A DNA stretch of 64,000 nt from Ferribacterium limneticum (GTDB lineage: Bacteria; Pseudomonadota; Gammaproteobacteria; Burkholderiales; Rhodocyclaceae), in contig NZ_CP075190.1 in assembly GCF_020510585.1 (NCBI RefSeq), positions 62,001-126,000 of the forward strand, read 5' to 3'. The notes beneath the pieces are model-generated. The model saw nothing but the letters and a program-made list of their open reading frames with translations, did not search any database and had not been told where the DNA came from. Shown here in pieces: positions 48,519 through 57,330 of the stretch; position 1 is the stretch's first letter, and the number at the start of each line of letters is the position of its first letter. The position numbers and the translations under genes were made by a program.

Positions 48519-48897
48519 GTGCCGCTCCAAGACCATGGTGGTTAAAAGGTCATTATAGGAGCAAAGGCGGTGAGACGTGTCCGTAGCTGTTTGATTTCAT
48601 GGAATTCCATGAAGCGTATTTCAGCTTTGTCGATCTGCTCGAGTTGGTTCCAGCGGGCGGATTCGGAAAATGCGATTTTGCCCGATGCGGGGTTTTCTTT
48701 TTGGGCGGGTTTTACGTTTCACGTAGTAAACCCGGTTGACCGTGGGATTGGGCAATGTGTTTGGCCGTTGAGCGGCGGCATTACTCTCTTTTGGCAAGAA
48801 AAATACATCCGCCAACATTGGCCAAGATTGAATATCCGGACTAGGATGAATCGGTGAATTGAGTAGTTCCTAGGCAATCTATTCAGGAGAGAAGCTC
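48519..48897. other. non-coding interval (379 bases)
   Basis: Divergent region between the PhnD-like gene and the small ORF at 48898. It holds copy K of the dispersed motif; otherwise nothing recognisable. Confidence 0.5.
48704..48752 (+). repeat. dispersed polar motif, copy K (variant with inserted stem)
   Basis: The core CCGGTTGACCGTGGGATT is intact, but the T-rich half is replaced by GGGTTTTAC-gtttcac-GTAGTAAACCC, an imperfect hairpin. Confidence 0.65.
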
Positions 48898-48963
48898 ATG
48901 GGCAGCAAAGACAAGAAGAAGGAATCAAAAGGTAAGAAACCGCAACCCAAACCGGCGATCTGA
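48898..48963 (+). CDS. possible 21-residue Lys-rich peptide
   Basis: MGSKDKKKESKGKKPQPKP-AI, preceded by the strong ribosome site AGGAGAG 6 bases before ATG. Very basic and disordered. It may be a real small nucleic-acid or ribosome-associated protein, or the start of a decayed gene. Confidence 0.45.
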   Translation: MGSKDKKKESKGKKPQPKPAI

Positions 48964-49086
48964 TAGGCCGAAAACATCAACTGTTGGACTCAGGGTGTTG
49001 CTTGGCGCATGTTGCCCCATGCCGGCGCCGAATTGTCTGTTCATCAGGGCTGTGGTTTGGTTATTTTTTATTTTCAGAGGTGAGAT

Positions 49087-49401
49087 ATGTCCAATGTGAC
49101 TGATCTGAGCAGCAGCCAGAAAATTGTTGCCGACATGAAAGCGGTTGTTTCCGATGCCGAAGATATTTTTCGCGAGACTGCCGGCGTTGCTGGCGACAAG
49201 ATGCTCGACGTGCGTCAGCGAATCAGCGAGCGTCTGGGCGCTGCCAAGGTGCGGGTTGCGAATGCCGAGGCTGCAGCTCTGGAAAAGAGCAAGGCTGCTG
49301 CCGCGGCGACTGATGCCTGTGTCCGGAAGAATCCATGGCAAACGGTCGGGATTGCGGCCAGTGTCGGTTTGGTGCTCGGTATGCTGATCGGGCGTCGATA
49401 G
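49087..49401 (+). CDS. DUF883 (ElaB/YqjD-like) inner-membrane protein
   Basis: A 104-residue protein: a long amphipathic helix (MKAVVSDAEDIFRETAGVAGDKMLDVRQRISERLGAAKVRVANAEAAA) and a C-terminal membrane anchor (TVGIAASVGLVLGMLIGRR), the exact layout of YqjD/ElaB, which bind stationary-phase ribosomes in E. coli and are stress-related. GAGGTGAG precedes ATG. Confidence 0.92.
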   Translation: MSNVTDLSSSQKIVADMKAVVSDAEDIFRETAGVAGDKMLDVRQRISERLGAAKVRVANAEAAALEKSKAAAAATDACVRKNPWQTVGIAASVGLVLGMLIGRR

Positions 49402-49416
49402 GCCAAGGCGGCCAGA

Positions 49417-49472
49417 CGGAAGCATTGCCAAGCGGCGATGCTTCCGGAAAACCCCGAAGGCATTCTCCGGGG
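49417..49472. repeat. two hairpins between DUF883 and the ABC-F gene
   Basis: CGGAAGCAT-N12-ATGCTTCCG (perfect 9-bp arms, 49417-49446) and CCCCG-N11-CGGGG (49452-49472). No T-run. Probably a bidirectional 3'-end/REP-like structure, since both flanking genes end here. Confidence 0.6.
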
Positions 49473-49569
49473 AGCGAAGCATTGATTTGGTCGGCAATCG
49501 CGATCAGCTGGAGCAGGGACGAACCGGGTTATTCCATCATCCCGGAGACCGGGACAATTCCAGTCCGAC

Positions 49570-51477
49570 TCAATCGGCCGATGGCAATGCCTCAAGCGAC
49601 TCATGCACTTCAAGCCAGCGCATTTCGGCTTCGTCGATCTGCTCGCCGAGCAGGCCGGCCTGCTTGTGCATTTCCTCGCTTTTCGCCCGATCAACCGAGG
49701 CATAGAAAGCCGGATCGGCGAACTGAGCATCCAAGGTTGCCTTTTCCTCGTTCCACTTCGCCAGCTTCCGCTCAAGCTGCTCGATTTCCTTGACCAGCGG
49801 CCGGCGTTGGGCGAGCAGGGCCTGCCGATTGGCCTTGGCATCGGCCCGTTGCGCCAGGCGTTCCGATTTCTCGGCAGCGACGTCCGCTTCCGGCGCCTTT
49901 TCGGCATTGCGCTGGGCGGCCAGCCAGGCGGCGTAGTCGTCGAGGTCGCCATCGAATTCAGTGACTTTGCCGTCGGCCACCAGCAGCAGTTCGTCGGCGC
50001 AGGTACGCAGCAGATGGCGGTCGTGCGAAACAAAAACGACGCCGCCTTCGAAGTCCTGCATGGCGAAGGTCAGGGCTTCGCGCATTTCGAGGTCGAGATG
50101 GTTGGTCGGTTCGTCGAGCAGCAGCAGGTTGGGCTTGGTGCGGATCAGTAATGCCAAGGCAAGGCGCGATTTTTCGCCGCCGGAGAAGGGTTCGATGGCG
50201 CGCGTCGCCATGTCGCCGCGGAAATCGAAGCCGCCGATGTAGTCGCGCAGTTCCTGTTCGGTGGCCGTCGGGTCGAGGCGCACCAGATGTTGCAGCGGCG
50301 ATTCGTCGGGGCGCAGTTGTTCGAGCTGGTGCTGGGCGAAGTAGCCGATGTTGAGGGCCTTGGCTTCCTTGCGTTCGCCGCCTTGCTGGGGGATTGAATT
50401 GGCCAGCAGTTTGATCAACGTCGATTTGCCGGCGCCGTTGCGGCCGAGCAGGCCGATGCGGCAGCCGGGGCGGAGCGTCAGCGTGACGTGGTCGATGATC
50501 TTGTGGTCGGCGTAGCCGGCCGAGGCTTTTTCGATGCTGAGCAGCGGGTCGGGCAGGGCGGTCGGCTGGCGGAAAGCGAAATGGAAAGGCGAGTCGACGT
50601 GGGCGGCGGCGACCATTTCCATGCGCTCGAGCGTCTTGATGCGGCTTTGCGCCTGACGGGCCTTGGTGGCCTTGGCTTTGAAACGTTCGATGAAGCTGGA
50701 GAGGTGGGCGATTTCGCGCTGCTGGGCTTCGTAGGACGACTGTTGCGTAGCGAGGCGGGCGGCGCGGGCCCGTTCGTAGTCGCTGTAGCCGCCGCTGGTC
50801 AGCGTCAGGCGCTGGAGGTCGATGGCGATGATCTGGCCGACGACAGCGTCGAGGAAGTCGCGGTCGTGGGAGATCAAAAGCAGCGTGGCTGAGGTGTTCT
50901 TGAGCCAGTTTTCCAGCCAGAAGACGGCGTCTAGGTCGAGGTGGTTGGTCGGCTCGTCGAGTAGCAGGAGGTCGGCGCGGCAGGACAGGGCCCGGGCGAG
51001 GTTGAGGCGGACGCGCCAGCCGCCGGAAAATTCGGCGACCGAACGGGCGAAATCGGCGTCGGTGAAGCCCAGGCCGTGCAGCACTTCGGCAACGCGCGCC
51101 TTGGCCGAGTAGCCGCCGATGTCGGCGTAGCGGGCGTGCAGGTGACCGATGGCGACGCCATCGCCTTTTGCTTCGGCTTCAACCAGTTCGCGTTCGATGC
51201 GGCGTAGTTCGACGTCGCCGTCGAGGACGAAATCGATGGCCGCATCGGGCAGGGCCGGCGTTTCCTGGGCAACGCGGGCGATGTGCCAGCTGGCCGGGAT
51301 TTCGACGTTGCCCGATTCGGCGTGCAGTTCGTTGGCGAGCAGCGCGAAGAGGCTGGATTTGCCGCAGCCGTTGGCGCCGACGACGCCGACTTTCCAACCG
51401 GGGTGGAGCTGGACGGAAGCGTCGATGACGAGCGGGCGGCCGGCGCGGGCGAAGGTGACTTGGCGTAAGGCGATCAT
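49570..51477 (-). CDS. yheS: ABC-F family ATPase, YheS type
   Basis: A 635-residue soluble tandem ABC protein acting on the ribosome. First cassette: Walker A GANGCGKSS, signature EFSGGWRVRLNLARAL, Walker B LLLLDEPTNHLD. Then the P-site tRNA-interaction linker (about 240-300, SSFIERFKAKATKARQAQSRIKTLERM). Second cassette: GRNGAGKST, PFSGGEKSRLALALL, LLLLDEPTNHLD. The C-terminal coiled coil is DAKANRQALLAQRRPLVKEIEQLERKLAKWNEEKATLD. Translation factor for stalling or rescue; no resistance function is implied. Confidence 0.92.
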   Translation of the reverse strand: MIALRQVTFARAGRPLVIDASVQLHPGWKVGVVGANGCGKSSLFALLANELHAESGNVEIPASWHIARVAQETPALPDAAIDFVLDGDVELRRIERELVEAEAKGDGVAIGHLHARYADIGGYSAKARVAEVLHGLGFTDADFARSVAEFSGGWRVRLNLARALSCRADLLLLDEPTNHLDLDAVFWLENWLKNTSATLLLISHDRDFLDAVVGQIIAIDLQRLTLTSGGYSDYERARAARLATQQSSYEAQQREIAHLSSFIERFKAKATKARQAQSRIKTLERMEMVAAAHVDSPFHFAFRQPTALPDPLLSIEKASAGYADHKIIDHVTLTLRPGCRIGLLGRNGAGKSTLIKLLANSIPQQGGERKEAKALNIGYFAQHQLEQLRPDESPLQHLVRLDPTATEQELRDYIGGFDFRGDMATRAIEPFSGGEKSRLALALLIRTKPNLLLLDEPTNHLDLEMREALTFAMQDFEGGVVFVSHDRHLLRTCADELLLVADGKVTEFDGDLDDYAAWLAAQRNAEKAPEADVAAEKSERLAQRADAKANRQALLAQRRPLVKEIEQLERKLAKWNEEKATLDAQFADPAFYASVDRAKSEEMHKQAGLLGEQIDEAEMRWLEVHESLEALPSAD

Positions 51478-51548
51478 GAGGGGGCTGATTATAGCGAGCG
51501 GGGCGGCGAGACGGGGCTCGGAGGCCGTTTTTTACGCATTTCGGCCGA

Positions 51549-51590
51549 CTTCCACGGTCAACCGGAAAAAATGGCCAAAATTCGAAACAT
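51549..51590 (-). repeat. dispersed polar motif, copy L (intergenic, minus strand)
   Basis: Minus-strand reading: TTTCGAATTTTGGCCATT, TTTTCC, GGTTGACCGTGGAAG. Close to consensus, in opposite orientation to most copies. Confidence 0.87.
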
Positions 51591-51657
51591 TACAAAGGCT
51601 TGCCGCGCTTTCCAGGCATTTTAGCTACGCTTTGCGGCAGCCTGCTAGAATCACTGA

Positions 51658-51798
51658 ATGATCAAGCTGTTCCGCACCGGCCAGGAACACTATGTTCCGC
51701 CCGAGATCGTCGATCTCGCCAAGGTGCCGGACCGCATCGCCAGTTTTGAGAGTTACGAAAAATGGAAAATAGATCCCTATCCGTGGTTGCCGGCCTGA
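51658..51798 (+). CDS. possible small protein, 46 residues
   Basis: MIKLFRTGQEHYVPPEIVDL...SYEKWKIDPYPWLPA. Composition is protein-like and unlike random GC-rich frames. It overlaps the start of the following coiled-coil gene by 37 bases. No good ribosome site; unrecognised. Confidence 0.4.
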   Translation: MIKLFRTGQEHYVPPEIVDLAKVPDRIASFESYEKWKIDPYPWLPA

Positions 51799-52370
51799 TT
51801 GTTCTGCTCGCCCTGCCTTTTGCCGCGCTGGCCGCCGATGGTGCGGTGAGTGCCGAGCAGCAGGCGGCCTGGCAGGTGCGCCTCGACAAGGCGGCGGCGC
51901 TGCAGGCCGAGAGCAGGGCGCGCCAGGACGAAGCCGACGAATTGCTGGCGCGGAAAAATACGGAATGTGCGACCAAATTCCTGATCAACGATTGCCGCAA
52001 TGCCGCTGCCAAGGAGCACCTGAAAACGACGCGCGAGGCGCGCCGGCTGGAAATTGACGGCAGGGCCATGGAGCGCGAAGTGAAGCGCGAGCAGTTGAGT
52101 GACCGGAACAGGGTCCAGGTCGAAGATGCGCCGCGCCGCGCCGCCGATCTCGAATTGCGTCAGGCCGAATCGATGAACGCCCGCCAGTCGGCCGAGGACA
52201 AGATAGCCGCGGCGCGTGCCGCCAAGGCGGCCAAGGCGGCCGAGGGCGAGAAGCGCAAGCTCGCCGAGGCGGAAAAGCAGCGCAAGAAACAGGCCGATCA
52301 CGATGCCCGCGTCGCCCAAAAAGTGCGCGAAGCCGAGCAGCGTGCCGCCCAGACCGCCGAGCAAAAATAA
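51762..52370 (+). CDS. exported coiled-coil protein of unknown function
   Basis: A 202-residue protein with signal peptide LSVVAGLIVLLALPFAALA followed by an almost entirely helical, charged body: EQQAAWQVRLDKAAALQAESRARQDEADELLARKNTECATKFLINDCRNAAAKEHLKTTREARRLEIDGRAMEREVKRE and an Ala/Lys/Glu-rich tail. Two Cys (TECATKF, NDCRNA) may form a disulfide. No known domain. It lies 14 bases before the HD-GYP gene and is probably co-transcribed with it. Confidence 0.75.
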   Translation: MENRSLSVVAGLIVLLALPFAALAADGAVSAEQQAAWQVRLDKAAALQAESRARQDEADELLARKNTECATKFLINDCRNAAAKEHLKTTREARRLEIDGRAMEREVKREQLSDRNRVQVEDAPRRAADLELRQAESMNARQSAEDKIAAARAAKAAKAAEGEKRKLAEAEKQRKKQADHDARVAQKVREAEQRAAQTAEQK

Positions 52371-52384
52371 TCGAAACTGCCGGC

Positions 52385-53599
52385 ATGATCCGCAAGCTAA
52401 ACATCGACCAATTGCTGCCCGGCATGTATGTCGTGGACCTGCACAAGCGTTGGTTCGACCATTCCCTCTGGCAGTCGAAATTCATGGTGCGCGACGAGGC
52501 GCATATCGCCAAGATCAGGGAAGAGGGCATCGAGGAAATCAGCATCGATACCGCCCGGGGCATCGATCTGCCGCCGACACCGATAGCGCGCATCAACCAG
52601 ATCGAACAAAAGCTCAAATCACTGGCCGAAATACGGGCCGCCACGCCGCGCACCGTTTCGCTCGGCGAAGAAAGGCGGCGGGCCGGCCGGCTGCTGCATG
52701 AAGCCAGCAATACGGTCAGCGGCCTCATGCTCTCGGCCAAGGCCGGCAACAATGTCGATGCCGCCTACCTCGAGCCGATTGTCAGCAAGATGATCGCCTC
52801 GGTCATCCGCAACCCCGACGCCCTCGTGCCGCTGGCCCGCCTCAAGCGCCTCGACGCCTACGCCACCGAACATGCCGTGGCAACGGCCGCGCTGATCATT
52901 GCCTTTGGCCGCCATCAGGGCCTGCCCGAGCCGGAAATCGAAAAGCTGGCGCTCGGCACCATGGTCAAGGATATCGGCCACGCCGCCCTCGACGCCAAGC
53001 TGACGGCGAAGCCGGGCCTGCTCTCCCAGGCCGAATTCTCCATTGTGCAGAGCCATGTCGAAGAGGGACTGGCCGTGCTCGACGCCACCACGCGGTTGTC
53101 CGAGACCTCGGTCGCCGTCGTTCTCGAACACCACGAGCGCTATAACGGCTGCGGCTACCCGTACCGCATGGCCGGCGATGAAATTTCCGTGGCCGGGCGC
53201 ATGGCGGCCATCGTCGACACCTACGACGCGATGACCTCCGACCGCCCCTATCGCGCCGCCATGTCGCCATCGCACACGCTGCGCCAGCTCTACGACGAGG
53301 CCGGCTTTCAATACGATCCGGCGCTCGTGGCCGCCTTCGTCAAGACCGTCGGCATCTACCCGGTCGGTACGCTGGTCCTGCTCGATAGCGGACATCTCGC
53401 CGTCGTCGAGGAACTGCACCCCGACAACATGCTGACGCCCACCGTCCGCGTCATCTACCACACCGGCCGCCAGCAATACGTCACGACGCCGGTCAGCGTC
53501 GACTTGTCACGCAAGATCGGCAACCACTACGGCCAGATCGTTCGCGCCGAAAGCTTCGAGCGCTGGGGCCTCAGCCCGCTGCGCTGGCAACCTGCCTGA
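52385..53599 (+). CDS. HD-GYP domain protein with altered HD motif
   Basis: A 404-residue protein. The N-terminal DUF3391-type domain (about 1-130) has LNIDQLLPGMYVVDLHKRWFDHSLWQSKFMVRDEAHIAKIREEGIEEISIDTARG. The HD-GYP core (about 140-330) keeps TEHAVATA, AKPGLLSQAEFSIVQSHVEEG and HHERYNGCGYP. The HD dyad of the active site, normally HD in 'LLHDIGK', reads MVKDIGH, so the metal-ligand His is Lys. Such enzymes hydrolyse c-di-GMP; this one may be inactive or a c-di-GMP/HD-GYP-type sensor. Its 3' end overlaps convergent mutY by 29 bases. Confidence 0.9.
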   Translation: MIRKLNIDQLLPGMYVVDLHKRWFDHSLWQSKFMVRDEAHIAKIREEGIEEISIDTARGIDLPPTPIARINQIEQKLKSLAEIRAATPRTVSLGEERRRAGRLLHEASNTVSGLMLSAKAGNNVDAAYLEPIVSKMIASVIRNPDALVPLARLKRLDAYATEHAVATAALIIAFGRHQGLPEPEIEKLALGTMVKDIGHAALDAKLTAKPGLLSQAEFSIVQSHVEEGLAVLDATTRLSETSVAVVLEHHERYNGCGYPYRMAGDEISVAGRMAAIVDTYDAMTSDRPYRAAMSPSHTLRQLYDEAGFQYDPALVAAFVKTVGIYPVGTLVLLDSGHLAVVEELHPDNMLTPTVRVIYHTGRQQYVTTPVSVDLSRKIGNHYGQIVRAESFERWGLSPLRWQPA

Positions 53600-54638
53600 T
53601 CAGTTTCTTGATCGGCGCCGGCACGCCGGCATCGGCCGCGCGCCCAATTTCTACCCATTCCAGCCCCGGTTCGGCCACTTGAAATCGGGCGTCAATCCGG
53701 CACAGCACCGGCTCCAGCGTCAGCCGGAAATGCGTGAAGACATGCTTGAAGGGCGGCAATTTCGTCGTTTCACCGAGCGCCAGTCCGAAGCGGGCCGCCA
53801 CCACGGCCGGCTCGCCTTCTGGCGGTACCAGCAAGCCGCCCCACAGCCCTGAAGGCGGGCGCCGTTCGAGCAGCAGGCGCTGGCCATCGGTGAGCAGAAC
53901 GAAGGTTGAGATGCGTTCCGGCACGGCAGCACGCGGCTTGGCTTCCGGCAATTCCCCCTGCCGGCCGTCACGCTTGGCGACGCACTCGGCCGCCACCGGG
54001 CAGTCGGCGCAGCGCGGCCGGCTGCGCGTGCACAGCGTGGCGCCGAGGTCCATCAGCCCCTGCGTGTAAACCTCGATGTCGTTGTCCGGCAGCAGGCTTT
54101 CGGCCAGATCCCACAGGCGGTCATGCACGGCCTTGGCGCCGGGAAAGCCCTCGACACCGAATTGCCGGCACAGCACGCGCTTGACGTTGCCGTCGAGAAT
54201 CGCCGCCCGGCGCCCGAAGGCGAAGGCGGCGATGGCTGCCGCGGTCGACCGGCCAATACCCGGCAATTCCTCCAGCTGCGCTTCGGTTTTCGGGAATTTT
54301 CCGCCGTGCAGCGCAGCAATTTGCTGCGCACAACGGTGCAGATTACGCGCCCGGGCGTAATAGCCGAGGCCGGCCCAGTGCTCGATGACCAACTCGATCG
54401 GCGCCGCAGCAAGCGCCAGCACATCGGGAAAACTGGCCAGAAAGCGCGCGTAATAGGGGATCACCGTGCTGACTTGCGTCTGCTGCAACATGATCTCGGA
54501 AAGCCAGATGCGGTAAGGGTCTTGCGTCTTCTGCCAGGGCAGGTCGTGGCGGCCGGCGGTCTTTTGCCAGGCGATCAGGTGTTCGGTAAAGCGGTTTTGG
54601 GCGGCCAAATTCTGCCTCGACGCGGGCTGCGGGAGCAC
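53571..54638 (-). CDS. mutY: A/G-specific adenine DNA glycosylase
   Basis: A 355-residue base-excision enzyme removing A opposite 8-oxoG. It shows the catalytic Glu in SEIMLQQTQVSTV, HhH motif LPGIGRSTAAAI, catalytic Asp in ILDGNVKRVLCR and [4Fe-4S] cluster CTRSRPRCADCPVAAEC. A C-terminal NUDIX-like domain (RISTFVLLTDGQRLLLERRPPSGLWGGLLVPPEGE) recognises 8-oxoG. Full length. Divergent from the flavin reductase. Confidence 0.96.
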   Translation of the reverse strand: MLPQPASRQNLAAQNRFTEHLIAWQKTAGRHDLPWQKTQDPYRIWLSEIMLQQTQVSTVIPYYARFLASFPDVLALAAAPIELVIEHWAGLGYYARARNLHRCAQQIAALHGGKFPKTEAQLEELPGIGRSTAAAIAAFAFGRRAAILDGNVKRVLCRQFGVEGFPGAKAVHDRLWDLAESLLPDNDIEVYTQGLMDLGATLCTRSRPRCADCPVAAECVAKRDGRQGELPEAKPRAAVPERISTFVLLTDGQRLLLERRPPSGLWGGLLVPPEGEPAVVAARFGLALGETTKLPPFKHVFTHFRLTLEPVLCRIDARFQVAEPGLEWVEIGRAADAGVPAPIKKLIRQVASAAG

Positions 54639-54682
54639 GGATAATACGGCCTCTTTTTCTTTCGGCCTATCCGCCTGACCCG

Positions 54683-55177
54683 ATGACCCAACCGCAAAAC
54701 GACAGCCGCGCCCTGCGCAACGCCCTGGGGCGCTATGCCACCGGCGTCACCATCGTCACGGCCATCGACCCGGATGGCCATCCCATCGGCCTGACCGTCA
54801 ATTCCTTCGCGGCTGTCTCGCTCGATCCGGCGCTCGTTCTCTGGTGCCTCGACAACAAGTCGCACAACCTCGAAGCCTTCCGCAAGGCCACGCATCACGC
54901 CATCAACGTGCTGGCCGCCGACCAGCAGGATTTGTCGAATCGCTTTGCCACCTGGCCGGCCGACCGCTTTGTCGGCCTGCCTTGGCAGGCCGGTTCTGGC
55001 GGTGCACCGGTCTTCCCCGGATGCTGCGCGACTTTCGAAATGGCCAAGGTCACCGAACACGCCGCTGGCGATCACACCATTTTCGTCGGCAGCATCGAAC
55101 GCTTCAGCGAAACGCCGGACCTCGCGCCGCTACTGTTCCACGCCGGCCGCTACCGGGAATTGTCCGAACTCGCCTGA
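54683..55177 (+). CDS. flavin reductase family protein
   Basis: A 164-residue FMN-binding split-barrel reductase. It shows LRNALGRYATGVTIVTAIDPDGHPIGLTVNSFAAVSLDPALVLWCLDNKSHNLEAF and PVFPGCCATFEMAKVTEHAAGDHTIFVGSIERF, typical of the NADH:FMN oxidoreductase component of two-component monooxygenases. No monooxygenase gene is adjacent, so it may serve generally. It ends 3 bases from the convergent kinase gene. Confidence 0.92.
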   Translation: MTQPQNDSRALRNALGRYATGVTIVTAIDPDGHPIGLTVNSFAAVSLDPALVLWCLDNKSHNLEAFRKATHHAINVLAADQQDLSNRFATWPADRFVGLPWQAGSGGAPVFPGCCATFEMAKVTEHAAGDHTIFVGSIERFSETPDLAPLLFHAGRYRELSELA

Positions 55178-55180
55178 GTC

Positions 55181-56305
55181 TCAGACGGCCGCCGGCAAGA
55201 CGATCTCGATGAGCAGGCCGGCACTGCCATCCGATTTCATTTTTGCGGCAATTTTCCCGTTGACCGTGGAAATCACCTGCCGGGCAATCGCCAGCCCAAG
55301 CCCGTAGCCGTCGCCCGTCGCCAGATTCCGCCCGCGATAAAACGGCGTGAAAATCGCTTCCAGTTCGGCTTCCGGCACGCCCACACCCTGGTCGGCGATA
55401 TGCAGACGGATCATGCCGTCAGCTTCCTGTTTTGCCTCGATCTGCAGGCACGTTCCGGCCGGCGAAAAACGCAGCCCGTTGCGCACCACGTTCTCGATGG
55501 CCCGGTGCAGCAACTCCGGATTGGCCTGCACGAAAAGCCCCGGCGCAGCCGCGTAGTCGATGCCGACCTGCTCGGCCGCGCCCTCGAAACGGGCATCCTC
55601 GACGATCTCGGCCAGCAGCTCACTCAGATCGACTTTTTCCTGCGGACCGGAAACGCCCGCCTCGAGCCGTGACAGGGTGAGCAGTTCGCCAATCAGCCCG
55701 TTCATGCGTTCGCCCTCGCGCTCGATGCGCGCCAGCGAATCTTCAAGCCGCCCCGGCTGTTGCCGGGCCAGACCAATCGCCGCCTGCAGGCGGGCCAGCG
55801 GCGAGCGCATTTCGTGCGAAACATCGTGCAGCAGGCGTTTCTGAGCCACCATCAAGGCTTGCAAGCGCTCGGTCATGCGGTCGAAATCCTGTCCCAGATC
55901 GGCCAATTCGTCGCGCCGGCCGCCCATGGCGCTGCCCACTCGGGTATCGAGATCGCCCTCGGCCGCCGTGGCAAAGGCGTTGCGCAGATGGCGAATCGGC
56001 TTGGCGAAGTACCACGCCACGCCGGCCGCACAGAACAGGCTGGCGATCAGGCCGGCGATCAACGGAAAAATCGGCAGCGGGCCGCCCGGTCGATTACCGT
56101 CGGGCGGCGGCGGGTGATGGGGCAGTCCACTTCGCTCGAATTCCGGCGGCGGACGGTGCTCGCCAAGCTGCGGCGGCGGGGGGGGCCAATCAGCCCGCAT
56201 GGGCGACTGTTGGTGCTCAAACCAGAAAAAGGCGCCGGTGCCGACGATGGCCGCAACCTGACCGAGCCAGATGAAGAGAAAGAACTTCCAGAACAGCCGT
56301 CCCAT
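55181..56305 (-). CDS. membrane sensor histidine kinase (CpxA-like)
   Basis: A 374-residue kinase. TM1 is about 6-28, a short proline-rich periplasmic loop (PPPPPQLGEHRPPPEFERSGLPHHPPPPDG) runs to about 75, and TM2 is about 78-100. HAMP follows, then the phospho-acceptor DVSHEMRSPLARLQ and ATPase motifs N (ENVVRNGLRF), DQGVGVPE and GYGLGLAIAR. The His/Pro loop could bind metal or envelope ligands (inference). Partner of the response regulator one base upstream. Copy M of the motif is near its 3' end. Confidence 0.9.
   Translation of the reverse strand: MGRLFWKFFLFIWLGQVAAIVGTGAFFWFEHQQSPMRADWPPPPPQLGEHRPPPEFERSGLPHHPPPPDGNRPGGPLPIFPLIAGLIASLFCAAGVAWYFAKPIRHLRNAFATAAEGDLDTRVGSAMGGRRDELADLGQDFDRMTERLQALMVAQKRLLHDVSHEMRSPLARLQAAIGLARQQPGRLEDSLARIEREGERMNGLIGELLTLSRLEAGVSGPQEKVDLSELLAEIVEDARFEGAAEQVGIDYAAAPGLFVQANPELLHRAIENVVRNGLRFSPAGTCLQIEAKQEADGMIRLHIADQGVGVPEAELEAIFTPFYRGRNLATGDGYGLGLAIARQVISTVNGKIAAKMKSDGSAGLLIEIVLPAAV
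55233..55273 (+). repeat. dispersed polar motif, copy M (inside kinase, antisense)
   Basis: GATTTCATTTTTGCGGC, AATTTTCC, CGTTGACCGTGGAAAT; the kinase reads STVNGKIAAKMKSDGSAG. Confidence 0.75.
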
Positions 56306-56306
56306 C

Positions 56307-56990
56307 TCAGGACCGGATCAACTGGTAGCCCTGCCGGTAAACTGTCTGGATGCACGAGCGCCCATCGGCCAGCGTGCCCAGCTTGTGGCGAATGCTCGAC
56401 AAATGGACGTCGATGCTCCGGTCAAAACGGACCAGTGCCCGGCCCAGCGCCTGCTCCGACAGATCGCTCTTGCTGACCGGCCGCCCGGCGTTGCGGGCCA
56501 GCACCTCGAGCAAATTGAATTCTGTGCTGGTCAGGTCGACAGCGACGCCAGCCCATTCGGCCAGACGCTGTTCCGGCCGAATGCACAAATCGCCGACCAC
56601 CAGCGGGGCGTTGCTCGGCTCGGCCGGGGGGGCAGAGCGACGCAGGATGGCGCGCAGGCGGGCGGCCAGTTCGCGCGGCTGGCAGGGTTTGGGGACGTAA
56701 TCGTCAGCGCCCAGTTCAAGGCCGACGATGCGATCCATGTCGTCGCCCTTGGCCGTCAGCATGAGCACCGGCATCGCGCTGACCGCCCGGATCCGGCGCA
56801 AGACCTCGACGCCGGAAAGACCCGGCATCATCACATCGAGCACGGCAATGGCGTATTGCCCGGAAAGCGCCGCCTCGGCGCCGCTCAGGCCATCGTGCAG
56901 CGTGGTCACCACAAAGCCGTCCTGGGCCAGATAGTCGCCCAGCATCTCGGCCAGTTCCACGTCGTCGTCCACCAGCAAAACTGCCGCCAT
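56307..56990 (-). CDS. OmpR-family response regulator (CpxR-like)
   Basis: A 227-residue regulator. The receiver domain has VLLVDDDVELAEMLGDYL, phospho-acceptor Asp in AIAVLDVMMPG, and Lys in YVPKPCQPREL. The winged-helix DNA-binding domain has LTSTEFNLLEVLARNAGRPVSKSDLSEQALGR and RSIDVHLSSIRHKLG...IQTVYRQGYQLI. One base from the kinase gene. The alpha-4 region and QALGRAL style match CpxR/RstA-type regulators. The target is unknown; the divergent EF-hand gene may be one. Confidence 0.93.
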   Translation of the reverse strand: MAAVLLVDDDVELAEMLGDYLAQDGFVVTTLHDGLSGAEAALSGQYAIAVLDVMMPGLSGVEVLRRIRAVSAMPVLMLTAKGDDMDRIVGLELGADDYVPKPCQPRELAARLRAILRRSAPPAEPSNAPLVVGDLCIRPEQRLAEWAGVAVDLTSTEFNLLEVLARNAGRPVSKSDLSEQALGRALVRFDRSIDVHLSSIRHKLGTLADGRSCIQTVYRQGYQLIRS

Positions 56991-57330
56991 TGGTTATTCA
57001 CCCACAAAATTATCCAGTCCAATCATAGCCAAGGGTGGCGACCGCGGGCGGCTGATTTACAGAGATTTACCTCATGTCCGATTGATTCAGTCAGGTAACG
57101 ATCGGCAAATATTGCCGGCGAGCGGAATTTGCCGCAAATTGGCCAAAAATTCGGGTAATTGCCGGCCTATTTCCAAAAAACGCATCCGAAAAGCGATTTT
57201 CTTAACATTCTTTTACCCGGATTAACCCAAAGCGCCGTCAAATCACCCCGGTTTTGGCCGATAAATTGCACAAGGAAAGCTACTTGGCCAAAGGCCAGGC
57301 ATTTCGTCAATTTCATCCAAGGAGCCAATC
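56991..57330. other. divergent promoter region, 340 bases, relatively AT-rich
   Basis: Region between the OmpR-type regulator and the EF-hand gene. Purine/pyrimidine-rich with several AT-rich tracts (e.g. TTCTTAACATTCTTTTACC) but no repeat, operator pair or sigma54 element that I can defend. Confidence 0.4.
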
